From the NCBI RefSeq assembly GCF_000182565.1, contig NW_015971546.1, positions 62,001 through 126,000 on the forward strand: a stretch of 64,000 bases of DNA, written 5' to 3'. Below the pieces are notes generated by a model. It ran no database searches. It was not told the origin of the DNA and saw nothing but the letters and a program-made list of their open reading frames with translations. The first letter of the stretch is position 1; every line of letters starts with the position of its first letter. This DNA comes from Spizellomyces punctatus DAOM BR117. Lineage: Eukaryota; Chytridiomycota; Chytridiomycetes; Spizellomycetales; Spizellomycetaceae. Positions 47,591 through 58,667 of this stretch are shown here, piece by piece. The position numbers and the translations under genes were made by a program.

Positions 47591-48520
47591 ATGCCTACTT
47601 ACACTCTTGCCGTTCCGCCCATACTTCGACGGCGTGCAAGCCTGGCATTTCTCGCAATTACCTGTACACTCCTTTTCCTTATCTTCCCGTGGATAACGTC
47701 AACTGTGAATCCGGCCACGACTGCCCAATTCAACAAGTCAAAAGCGCAGGACTTGCAGTCCCACCATTTGTCTACAAGGGTTGTTCTTTCCTTAACATCC
47801 TTTGGGGGCCGTGTTGAAAATATCAATGAAACGTTGGCTTCACTTGTTGCTCAGTCCCGAACACCTGACGCCATTTACCTCATAGTCCCGTCGGAACCAA
47901 TACATCGAGTGGATGAAAAGTCCACTACCTCAGTCTCTGACGAGTTCTTGAAGGGCTTGGAAGCTGGATTTGCACCTCTTTTGACGGTGTTGAGGACAGA
48001 AGATTGGGGACCGGCGACAAAATTACTTGGGGCGTTAACGGTTGAAAAAGACCCGAATACGATTGTCGTTACTGTTGATGACGATTCTACATACCATCCT
48101 GATATGCTGCTTGGGTTGGTAATGGCAAGCCACGAGCATCCGAACAACGCTGCATCTTATGTCTGCGAATTCCAGCCTTGGTGGGCATGGATTATTGATC
48201 GCGGACTGGCTATTAGGCAATGGTGGGAGGGGCCTTGTAAAGGTTGGGCAAACGCCTTCAAGGGCGTCGCTTACAGAGTAGGATGGTTTGGTGAGGAAAT
48301 GTGGGATTGGTCGCGTGCGCCCAAGGGCTGCAAATTGCACGATGATGTTTGGATTAGTGGTAATCTATATAGGAAAGGGATCCGACCTTGGGTAGCTGTC
48401 CCTCCGTTTGATCCGCTGGTAGCTCACAGAAGGCACCCCACACTGTCCATTAATGCGGTGAAGGACACCGAATCGGCGTACCGAAACCCGTGTCTGGAAT
48501 ACTTTGGGCATTTTGCTTGA
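47591..48520 (+). CDS. Type II membrane glycosyltransferase-like protein
   Basis: Intronless, 309 residues. A short cytosolic tail (ILRRRAS) and one membrane helix (LAFLAITCTLLFLIFPWI) give type II topology, typical of Golgi transferases. The luminal part has VVLSLTSFGGRVENINETLA, ARTPDAIYLIVP-like and WGPATKLLGAL segments, and the metal-binding DxD region VTVDDDSTYHPDML. LHDDVWISGNLYRKGIRPW near the end resembles the acceptor-side DDxxxS motif of this GT-A group. The donor and acceptor sugars cannot be deduced. It starts 270 bp after NDC80 on the same strand. Confidence 0.78.
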   Translation: MPTYTLAVPPILRRRASLAFLAITCTLLFLIFPWITSTVNPATTAQFNKSKAQDLQSHHLSTRVVLSLTSFGGRVENINETLASLVAQSRTPDAIYLIVPSEPIHRVDEKSTTSVSDEFLKGLEAGFAPLLTVLRTEDWGPATKLLGALTVEKDPNTIVVTVDDDSTYHPDMLLGLVMASHEHPNNAASYVCEFQPWWAWIIDRGLAIRQWWEGPCKGWANAFKGVAYRVGWFGEEMWDWSRAPKGCKLHDDVWISGNLYRKGIRPWVAVPPFDPLVAHRRHPTLSINAVKDTESAYRNPCLEYFGHFA

Positions 48521-49084
48521 TATGTATATAGGATAGTCCCTGTAACTTGCACTTTTAATTTAATCGGTGCTTGAGCGGTGCGCACAATAGAATAGCTCGG
48601 TGACATGAGAACTGAAAAGAAACTGGTTGCGCACGCATTTGACCGTGTTATTGCGAAAACAAATAAACCCAACGAGACCATGAAAACCAGCCCAAAAAAA
48701 ACACAGAGAAAAAGAAAAAGCCAAATGTCAAATCTCACTTTGAAGTGATAGAGGTGTCCAGAGTATGAGAATCATCCCTATAATAACCCTGTCAAATCTT
48801 TGCTGTTTAAATACAGCGCCGCTCCTGCCTGTCACCCAACCCACACAAATCCAAGATCACAACCCGGTGTCAAGTAAACTCGGAGTAAACGAACAATTTT
48901 AAGCAAAAGCAATGGTAAACGCTCGTAGAACGTTGCCCTCTCCTCAGGTCCGGGGGTATTCCCTTCGCGGCCACTCTCTCAATGCCGCATCCAAAAATAT
49001 AGAACGAAAACAAACCAATAAAAAAACACCAGCACTCAAAAACGGTAAGCCGTTCTCTCCTACAATCCTCAAGAATAATACCTG
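48521..49084. other. Convergent 3' region between glycosyltransferase and E2F genes
   Basis: About 560 bases tail-to-tail; an A-rich stretch lies around 48694-48720. No supported gene. Confidence 0.5.
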
Positions 49085-51058
49085 TTACCCTTCCGGACGT
49101 CGGCTGGCATCCCCAGCTGAGCTCCACTCTGGCGGCCAATCTTCCTCCATTGCAGTGGATCGTCTCGAATGATATCGTTCTTTGGCGTGTGCGTCAGACT
49201 CCGTGAGCCAGGATCGGTAGGGATTGGCACTCTGGGTAGCGGCAATTGAAGCTTGTGAGATACGCTCGTAATCGGAGGGGTACTGTGTCGTGGGTAAATT
49301 GTGCATCTCCGAGACATTAGTGTATCTAAAAGCTGGTCCATATCCCACGTTATTCCGTGCCGGAGTCATACTGCTTCGGGGTTGTGAACCCTGCGTCGGG
49401 CTTATCTCTGCAGTAGAAGATGTCATGGAGCTCTTTTGACCTCCTATGCTAAATTTTCTTGTCGTGCTATTGCTCCCTGAGCCCTCTGGCAGAGCAAGCG
49501 GATTGGTAATGGTTGATGGTATTAACGTCACCTCGGAGGCAGATTTTCGGTAGACATCCGCCAAATAACCACCGACATCCATAGTAAACTGAGACTGTAA
49601 AGACCGGCTCGATGTGACGGGCGCGGAGGGTCCTTCCGCGGAGACCGCTGCATCTGAGCCAGTATGTCGCACCGAATATGACTCTTGCGGAGAACTCACA
49701 GCGATCAGGTTTTTGGACGCAGCAGCGAAATCGTGACGAGCCCCAGCAGAGGAGTCCCACGCAGGATACGAAGAAGAAAGTGTTGTTGTATTGTTCACAT
49801 CTGGTAGTCCCTCCTGCATCAAACTATTTGAACGTTCAGGCTCTTCTTTGACCTTCCATTCTGACAAATGGATGCATTCAATAGGCCCACTGTCGCTCCG
49901 TATATGCAAATCAAAGTGCGACTGCCACTCCTGGGGTTATACAAAGTACAATGAGATATTTTGCCATGAGGTGGAAGGTGATATACGGAACTTGGCGATT
50001 TCACCTCCTCGCTTTGTGGTATCGTCAGCCGAGACCCCGGCGGAACCCGTAATGCCAACAATTTCTTGGCTTGCAGCTTCGGAATTCGCGCTATGTCCTG
50101 CATTGAAACATACAGTAGTCTTTGAAATAGAAAACAGAGATCCATTAAACAACTGTCATGCACACCGAATTCGACGTTGGAACAATCCACGTACCGCCTT
50201 GTATGCTCCTTCGACATAACGGTGTCATGAGCATTATCCACATTCTGTCGCATTTGTCTCAAGTTCTCTAACTGCCTTTCTAAGGCTTCATTTTCCGCCC
50301 TAAGCGTCGCCACACGCTGTTCGACATTACGATCTTGTAAATACATATGGTCACCTCTAGTGGTTTTGCAAGGGTGAGGATCATTCACACAATGACTATC
50401 ATCAGGGAAAACGCACTTCCATCGAATATGATTCTTAGTTGTCTTTTCAATAAGATTAATGCCTTCCAGGACATTTGTAATGTCATATATTCGACGCTTT
50501 TGAACGTTCAGTTGAGCGGCAGCTTGATTGAGATCCAAAACCCCGTCTCTCGACTCCCGCAATACGCTGATGAATTTTTTGGTCAAAAGACCAAGGGAGC
50601 TATCGAAACGGCCCACAGATGGTGCTAAAAGGAAGGTGAGTATGACATGAAGGGAACCCGCGATCGTTTTATGGTAACTTACTATCTGCGGCAGGTGACT
50701 CAGCTGTTGGCTGTCCTTCGGGAGCGGATCGTTTTTTTCCACTCTTTGGGGTCTTTGAAGACTTTTCCGCTGGCGGTGAGATTTGATGTGTGGGTCGTGG
50801 ACTTGGAATATGGGGACTGCCTCGCTGCTTTTTCGAGCCCATCACGTGGTGTTGATGGTACGCGAAAGGTGCTCGGCCGTATAATTGCTGCATGTGATAC
50901 GGTTGCTGTGGTTGAAGGACTGGCGGCTGCGGGCGTGGAGACTCTACGCCCTGATATTGCATGTATTGTGGATATCTTGACAACTCATGCGACTGCTGCA
51001 GAAATGGGCGAGACTGTGAGGGTACCGGATATTGCCCAGCCCCGGTTCCGAGCGGCAT
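49085..51058 (-). CDS. E2F-family transcription factor
   Basis: Exon 1 (51058-50683) encodes a Gln/Pro-rich N-terminus with a basic patch. It joins to the winged-helix DNA-binding domain: FDSSLGLLTKKFISVLRES, LDLNQAAAQLNVQKRRIYD, ITNVLEGINLIEKTTKNHIR. The RRIYDITNVLEGI core is the E2F signature. A leucine-zipper-like dimerisation helix follows (ATLRAENEALERQLENLRQM). Then comes the marked-box sandwich, rebuilt by splicing: LLYVSMQDIARIP, LLALRVPPGSRLTIPQ and LHIRSDSGPIECIHLSEW. The C-terminal 250 residues are Ser/Thr-rich with an acidic end. E2F proteins pair with DP and control G1/S genes. The 5' end is uncertain: an upstream open segment with a GTAAGG donor (about 51390) did not join in frame. 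Confidence 0.9.
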
Positions 51059-53398
51059 CTGAATATCCAGGAGATCCCGGTTCTTGAAGACAAAGAAAGA
51101 TGATACGAATGTCAACATCGACCAATTAAATGCCGGTGAAAGAGGATTCAGGTGCGTTCACCTTATTCTGCCCATCGTGCGCGGCATGTTGATGGCTTCC
51201 TGCGTAAGCTAGAAATCCATCGTTAGAACACCGTTTGTGTACGCGAGTTTCCCCTTTTCGATAAGAAACGGTACTCGTCAAACAGCCCCCTTTGCCTGAC
51301 ACCTTTTCACAGTTTCCAGGCGTTTCTTTCTAGAGCGCGTGGCGTTCTCTTCTGAAGCTGCCAATTGGTGTCCTATTGCTATCAGCCCTTACCTGGAGAT
51401 TGGTTAGGTTGTGAAGAGGGTATATAACCACTACTCGTAACCTCGTAAGGAAGCATCGCGTCTTCGGGACGGCTTTGAGATGCGCAATGCACTGTGACAC
51501 GAGTCGTCGTTGGGGTCGCTTGATTCTCTTGGTGCTTGTTAGAAACCTTCAACGATTGACATGATGAGCCAATTGCTCGGCGGGGATCGCCGGCAACGGA
51601 TGACGATGTGTGGAGGGAGGTCACTGCTGCCGCGGGAAATATCTGCGATCCGCGATTGACAGATGGTTAGAGATCGCGCGAGGATGACCACGATGGTGAC
51701 AATAAATATGTAAAGCGCCCGCCTCCGCCCAATTCCTGCTATAGGGGCAAGAACTATCTTCCGGATTAAAACGTACCGCCACAAGAAAGGCGATAAATCA
51801 CCGCGAGTGTTAAAATCTTCCCAAGTTGGGAGATGCTAATAATACGGATCGGGAGTGTGAAAAGGATGCGCAAAGTGTGAAATGAAGAGAAACGGGAGCA
51901 AGAAGGAAGAGGATTTTAGTCAAGAGTCCGGGTTTTTCCATTCGCCAGCACACTATGTTGGATTTGGGTTCTCAACACCCAAAGTGGGCAGCGATCGGTG
52001 TGTGCGAGGAAAAAAGACAAAAAAATACACAGCGATACGGCAAATGTCTGCCTAATTGACATTCATACTTTTATGGTTCAACAGGGATGATTGCAAGAAC
52101 ACAACGTTCTTGGCTGGTTGCCAGGTGGTACCCTCCCGGCCGTGGCGAACAATCACGCGCTAATAGCAAGTGTTTGGTAGAAAGCTGACAAAAAAACAAA
52201 AAGACGGGAAAGACGAAAAGACCCGTGTGCGTTCCTTCCGAGCCAGGTTTGAACAAAAGGGGGAGAAAGCAAGTGGGTCTTGGAAAAGGAAAGTATGGCG
52301 GAGGGGATTGTCTTTTCCTTTTGCCAAATTCCAACCTGGAGGAAGGGAACCTGCCAAAGGGGAACACTTCCGGAGTGAGACGGTGGGGGGACAAAAAGTC
52401 CTCAACAGCGTGCAATTAAAAAACGCTTGCCCCAGCAAGCAGAGGGGGGGCAGACTGATGAACGCCACCATCGTGCAATTGTTCTTAGCGAACAAAAAAA
52501 AACCCAATCAAAATATAGCATTAAGCAGTCGGCGATTCCATACAAAAAAGGCAAACGGACGCCGTTTCGTAAATTAACTTTGGGCCTGCACTGCAGCGGC
52601 TTAGACCTCCGACAAGAGGCTGCGAGGCCTCTGGCTTGCCACACAAGGTCGTCTTCAAAGGATGAAAGGAAACTTCACACCCCAAGGGCTGACCCCATCC
52701 TTCTGGAAGTGTGACGCTCATCGGCCGCTTCATACGCGACGCGTCAACACAACAGCGAGATGCAAGATGTCTCACTTTACGCAATGTCTCAGTAAAGCAC
52801 CACTCCATAACGGTTGTGTGCGTCTGGATGCACACATAGCCGTTGAGATTGGATGGGCCATAAACTACTGCTGATGACATGGTCCGTAGTTGCCCCCTTA
52901 TGTATGAATATGGATGGGTGCCACGTGTATCGTATACAAGTAGTGCGGGTGACATTGACCAGATGTGGACAGGGCCGGTTTGTTGACGATACATAATTAG
53001 ACGAGACAGTCCCTTATGTTCGGAATGAGATATGTGTCCTAGAACGTTTCTCAAACTGGTTTTGACATCTCCTCTGTTGTCCCCGTTCTGGGCGTAATCG
53101 TAATAATGAGTCAAGGTTATTGCTTCTGTCGTTGCAAGCACATGCGCTTCATAAAATATTCCGCAGTGATCGGCACGCACGATTGGTGTAAGCCTCTGGA
53201 AAGCCAACGGTGGATGTCGTAATCAGCGCCATGTCCGAAAGTCGGACAAATCGGACTAGTTGCGCTCAACACAGTCCAGCTCCACCCTAACAGCCCATTA
53301 ATATCAACGAAAATTCAATTCATCTGACAGCCTGCGGGATTCAAATCAGCGGATCTTCTATTATTTCTTTCTACCGAAACAAGGATATCTATAACTCC
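51059..53398. other. Intergenic stretch, no supported gene
   Basis: About 2.3 kb. Part of it is probably the 5' leader of the E2F gene (an in-frame segment at 51382-51624 on minus with a splice donor). An open frame of 228 codons on minus (52521-53207) has no recognisable feature. Purine-rich runs and short A-tracts occur around 52010-52500. Confidence 0.4.
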
Positions 53399-55384
53399 AT
53401 GTCCTCCCGACGTAGCACACGTAAAAGAAAGTGCAATACAGCGGATATAAGGTATCGTCCTTTTGCCGTCAGCACTTATAGTCGGCATTGCCAAATCCCT
53501 TCACTAATTATACTCGACCGGCGCGATATATTTCAAACTGTGCTCATAATATTAGCTCGTCATGGTATGTTGGCTACGCGGAAGACGGAGAGTCAGTGGA
53601 AGCAATTATGCAGAAATTCCAAGAACTTGAGAGGATGCAACAGGAGTTGGCCGCGCAAGGCTCCTCCACTCCTGTAAGCGCCCCAACTCCAGAAGCATCA
53701 TCTGTCTTTGCCAGCGGAACGAATTCGGATGCAGATGCGGACATGGCGCGTGCCATTGCTTTGCAAGAGGTTTGTTTCTTTGTCGCAACGGCTCTGATCC
53801 ACGTTTTACCCATACCGAAGATTATCTTATAGGGACAGGAGGAATCGACATTTACTCAGGCGCAGCTTGAAGAACTGTTCAAACGAACCTCGTGCTTCAC
53901 GGTCAAACAGGCAACGTTAGATCTCGACCCTGACGATTTGGACGAGCTGGAGCTTTGGCGCCTGGAGATGGAGGGTGGAGATGACGATGATTGGGAAGAA
54001 AAGTGAGAGCAGATAGATGGCGTATTTGATCTCATGATCGCGTTAAGCTGATCCTAACCTGCTCAATCTACCGCAGTGATAATCACATTCTGGATGATGA
54101 TATGTGGGATGATGAGTTCGGACCTGCACGATCCGGCAGACGAGGGGAAAGGATCCCGCGTGCTCGATCTGGCGGACTCCGATCGAAGCTGGATCGTGAG
54201 AGTCTTATCGCCAAGTATAAGGTCATGCAGATTCAGATGCAGGACAGAAATGGAAATTTCTTCGTCATGAAGAAGAGAGTGTGGTGTGTACTGCTACTAC
54301 AATTCTTCATACCCCACATAGTTGATTGTATTTTTGCCGTCAGTACTGTTGATCCGAGGTTGCCGACCTACATTCGCATCCCTCCGGTTCCGATACCACG
54401 ATCATGGGTCAAATTAATTACGTCATATGCTCCTCCAAGCGGTGACATTGAAGGGTGCAGGTAGATATAGCTAATTGGCGATCTCCTTGTCGTCGTGCTC
54501 TCCTGATAGCTTCACAGATATTTTGAGGACGACATCCTTCACTTCAATATGAAGCCCTTGGGCAATCGGTTTCAGGTTGTCCATATGAATCCCCCATTCC
54601 TCATGCCTGATGAAGAACCCACGTCCGGAAAGATCTCCATGAAGCAATTTGTGCGTAGGGGTAGACATATCTCCATCACGTGTGGTGATACTCACCATCT
54701 TTGCGGCTGATATAGGAGAAATTAGACATCCCGGCCATAATACCATTTGGATTTCTTTTCATCTGGGCTGAAAAGGAATTGACGCCCGACATTCTTCGGG
54801 CTACTCAATCATGGGGTTTCCGCTATGTCGAAAATTTCGCCTGGATCAAGAGAGAGAGGAGCAACAAGATTGCCCGACAATCCTCACGATATTTTAATAA
54901 AAGTAAGACGACTTGTTTGATATTGAGAAAGGAGCGCAAGGTATGACGACCGGGCGAGATCGCGAGAGTTATCAACGTGGAGCAGCTTCTTATACTTCTG
55001 CTTTAACTATCAGGAAGGCGACGTTGAACTTCGACATCAAAGAAGTCCTGATTGCGAGTTTGACTTTATAAAACCAAAGCTACCTGGTATGCGTCAGATA
55101 CCTACATCAAAGTCATCAAATTGAAATCTTAATGCAGATTGATTTCAGAGGATCTGACTGAGGAGAAGCCCAACTTCGTCTACGACGTGATCGAAACCCT
55201 TTTGCCACAGGCGGTTTATGGTCCGGCAAACCAGAACGGTGACAGAATGTTGGATCTGTAAGTCACTGTTGGATATGTATGCAAATCCATGTAGACGGCA
55301 TTAACATCCGTTGCCTAATGCAGTTGGGCCAAACCAGGACGAAGGCGAAAGGGATGGACCATGGTGGTACAAAAGAGGTCATAG
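53399..55384 (+). CDS. MT-A70-family methyltransferase-like protein (METTL14/MTA9-like) with NPPF motif
   Basis: Ten exons (53399-53451, 53556-53769, 53833-54002, 54077-54283, 54344-54460, 54518-54660, 54726-54940, 55014-55086, 55149-55257, 55324-55384) give 453 residues, frame continuous throughout. The N-terminal half is basic (SSRRSTRKRKC), then helical and acidic (EGGDDDDWEE), with a conserved-looking block RLPTYIRIPPVPIPRSWVKL. The MT-A70 core follows in order: YFEDDILHFNMKPLGNRF, QVVHMNPPF, IPAIIPFGFLFIWAEKE, TQSWGFRYVENFAWIKRE and TTCLILRKE. EEKPNFVYDVIETLLP and RMLDLWAKPGRRRKGWT end the core. These match the strand and helix order of METTL3/METTL14. The catalytic DPPW position reads NPPF. 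It is likely an adenine-N6 methyltransferase or partner subunit in the nucleus. Confidence 0.85.
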
Positions 55385-55623
55385 ACTGTTTACACTCCGT
55401 CTCCGAAATGCATAGAGATTAGCTGTAGGCTCTGATTGGAAAGATGGATTCTAGATACTATGGAGTTGTACCCATGACTTATAGCAGGAAGACGTACTGG
55501 GGGCTAGGACCGAAATCAAAATCTCTCTAGATTTGAGGCACTACATGGATCACCAGGATGCGTGTTTCTGAGTTATTGATAAAATACAGAAGACTGCTAG
55601 CTGTCAAATGCCGCTTGCATCTA

Positions 55624-57014
55624 CTATCGTCCAAACTGGCCCTGTTCAATCCGCTCAAAGTGCGTTCGCGCTGCCGCTATGTTGATGACAGTTGCAGCTG
55701 ATTCTAAGATCGTGAAACGTTCAACGTCAACATGTGATTGACTTTCTCAGACTCTTGGTCACTATGAGGAACTTACGTATTGTAGGATCCGACATGATGA
55801 CCATGACGTATGTATTCGGAGTTAGAACATCGATAAACGACGCAAAAGTTGAGCTTCGAACTTCCATACATTGAAACTGTGCTTGCGATTTACTGTCGAT
55901 GAGTAAAGTCACATGAGTACCGTCATTCCTCACGATGCCTTGAATCAGAACCCAGTTACCTGCAGCTCAGTTTAAACTGCTTAATGATATTTGATATCTT
56001 TTCAAAACGATGGACATCTGCATGTGGGCGCTGCGTGGAATGAGAAATGACGAGGAATGTTGTACGTTCGAAGAGAACGACTTCATCGGCTTCGCAAATA
56101 TTGCAGAAGCTTTCCAAGTGTGTTTCGAGAAGGCGGACGTTGGGTATCAAGGAGTAGACAATGGATGACCAAGCCTACGGAGCATATTTAACGCTGGTTA
56201 AATATCAATTGAAACTTCGGAACGGCATAAATACTTTATATAAGGTCTCATCCCAAATAGATGTCTTGAATGCGGTGATTGACAGTGGTAATGACCGCCG
56301 TTTCAAATCCGCTTCTCGCTCCCTGAAAACCTTCCGCCGCCGCGAATGTTATGTCGGAATTTATAAACAGACTCATCAGAAGCTCTTTCCATACCAACTC
56401 TCTCTGATCTTCTTGGACCAGATCCATCTTATGTATCAGACAAAATATTCTCGCATCTTTCGAGTTTTGTAGAATTGCCTCCAGGCATGACTGATAGTAG
56501 TGCATGTCCTTCTCGTATTCGCGCGATTCTACGTCGAAGACGTAGATCAGGACCTCCACGTTGCGAAATATGTGGTCCCGTTGGGCAGCTATATAGTTCT
56601 CCATGAACACCTCCTGGCTAGCAGGAGAAATCGGTCAGAGTTGAGTAAACATATGGAAATGATGCTAACGGGCGTACCCTCCGCAATCCCATAAGTTAAG
56701 CACCAAATTTCCCAAAAACCGAACATTTGAGTGTTCAACATCAACTTGGAGTCACCGAAAATAACAGTCAGTTATCACGTTTCCAGCAAGGCCAAGAGCG
56801 CAACTACTCCTGGTTTCGTACTTGTCGCTCCAAGCCGTCGTGTATCCCGCGCAATGTAGTTGGCAAATATGATTGAGCGCATGGAGGTCTTTCCAGACCC
56901 GCTCTTTCCCATTAACAGGACCTATTGATTTATTTAGAGTCTATTATTAGCAGAGCGTTGGCAAGCACAAGATTTTTGTCTCAAGGAACCTGGAACCTTT
57001 ACCTTCTTCTTCAT
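55624..57014 (-). CDS. GTR1: Rag-family GTPase, RagA/Gtr1
   Basis: A multi-exon gene. The first coding exon is only 12 nt (ATG and three Lys codons, 57014-57003). The next gives [20 protein letters not shown] with the P-loop. Later exons give [59 protein letters not shown] (HKMD replaces NKxD, as in RagA) and [11 protein letters not shown]. The C-terminal roadblock domain reads [39 protein letters not shown] and [20 protein letters not shown]. The protein ends [12 protein letters not shown]. RagA/Gtr1 pairs with RagC/Gtr2 at the vacuole to signal amino acids to TORC1. It is divergent from WDR83, with 149 bp between starts. Confidence 0.95.
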
Positions 57015-57163
57015 GTTTAGTTGTAGACAGCCGAAATGTTCTAGACAGCACACACAGTCGTTGCAAGCTCTGGGCGAGCGATATCACAAGCCCGACCACG
57101 TCATCGTGACTCATTCAGCAGACTCCAAAACCAAACTCCAATGGGACTACCGGGACTTGTCCG

Positions 57164-58502
57164 ATGTCCAGCGACGATCTCCTGCCCAGTAGAGAAGTTC
57201 GGTCGCTCCACGGCCATAAGGGTCCCGTACACGCAGTTCGGTATAATCAGGATGGAAATTATATATTAACCGCGGGAAGCGACCGGACAATTCGACTGTG
57301 GAATCCAGAAACGGGTCTTTCGATAAAGACATATGAGGGTCATGGAAAGGACGTTTTCGCTGTTTGCGTGTAAGTTATATTATTTATTTATTGGTGGTCG
57401 TCGTATACGGAGTAGCTCAATTTCGTAAGCTATAGACCTCCAACCGGCGCGGATAATTCCCGCTTCGCCTCCTGCTCTGCCGATCGATCTGTGTTCATAT
57501 GGGATGTCGGTACCGGGCGCCCAACCCGGCGGTTTACAGGACATCACCAACGTGTCAATGCGGTAGCGTTTAATGCCGAAGCAACGGTGGTTGTAAGTGG
57601 AAGTTATGACGCTTCGGTTAGATGCTGGGATTCTCGGTAGGTTGCACTGCAAGATGTTGCCATATTCCCATTTGAAGTACATCGTACACTAGAGTCTTCT
57701 CACTTGCGTCTATTTTTCAGATCAAATTCGCGAACGCCAATACAACTTCTGGAGGACGCCAAGGATAGTGTAGAGGCCGTGCAAGTTCTTGATACAGAGA
57801 TTCTCACTGGGTATGGTAATGGGAAGAGGAGCAGTTACAGAAATGCCACAATTATAATGCTTATATCGAAGCTGTTTACAGGTCTGTGGACGGCTGCGTG
57901 CGCATATATGACATTCGCATGGGCGAGGTGATTACGGACAAAGTCGGACGTGCGTAGTGTGGGTCACGTTGAGCCATGAGACGCCGTCTGTGCGTAGCGG
58001 ATCTAAATGAGATTTTATTCCTACAGATGCGGTGACTTCCGCGACATTTACCGGTGATAAGAACTGCGTGCTCGTGAGTTCCTTGGACAGCACATTACGA
58101 TTATTTGATAAAGAAAATGGGGAACTTCTGAATGAGTACGGGACATGAGCGCGCTTGACCAGTGCTGTGGTTGACCGCTGACATATATTTGGTTCATGTC
58201 AGTTACAAAGGTCACAAGAATGACGAGTATCGCCTGATTAGTTGCTTGAGCAACACTGATGCACATGTGATAAGTGGAAGTGAGGATGGCAACATATATA
58301 TGTGGGACTTGGTAGAGGTAAGATTCGACGGAGCTCCACATGCTTCGCAAGACATTAACCTGGGATGCAGGGCAATCTTTTGCGAACAATTAAGGCACAC
58401 AACAGAGCAGTAACTTGTGTCGCCTACCATCCCAAGAAGGCGGGGATGACATCGTCGAGCGTCGATGGGACGGTGAAGGTTTGGGGAGGAGCGGATACCT
58501 AG
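57164..58502 (+). CDS. WDR83: WD40 protein WDR83 (MORG1)
   Basis: A multi-exon gene encoding a seven-bladed WD40 protein of about 300 residues. LHGHKGPVHAVRYNQDGNYI, LTAGSDRTIRLWNPETG, CSADRSVFIWDVGTG, VSGSYDASVRCWDSR, SVDGCVRIYDIRMGEV, VSSLDSTLRLFDKENGELLN, VISGSEDGNIYMWDLVE and SSSVDGTVKVWGGAD can be read. LDSTLRLFDKENGELL and NEYRL-type segments match human WDR83 closely. It is known as a MAPK scaffold and as a spliceosome component. Its short length fits the family. Convergent with the RING gene, with 165 bp between stop codons. Confidence 0.92.
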
Positions 58503-58667
58503 CAATCCTTAAAAAAGGCGTAAAACTCCGTTCTTCAAGTAACGTACAAAAGATCTTTTTTTTTGGGGGGGGGGGCTCTGCCTTCTATGATATATACAAA
58601 TTTACACGACCAGTTTCCCTATTGAGTATCTGGTGTCGGGTATATGAAGATCGTATCTGAAGCGACA

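Noticed and set aside
51382..51624. Possible upstream coding exon of the E2F gene
   Set aside because: It ends in a good GTAAGG donor, but its phase does not match any acceptor in frame with the E2F start; more likely part of the 5' leader.
52521..53207. 228-codon open frame on the minus strand
   Set aside because: No domain, signal peptide or repeat is visible, and the residue mix (many Cys, His, Tyr, Ser) resembles a chance frame. I could not link it to neighbouring exons.
54471..54746. 91-codon open frame on the minus strand
   Set aside because: It is antisense to exons 6 and 7 of the MT-A70 gene, whose + strand reading matches a known family; the minus reading matches nothing.
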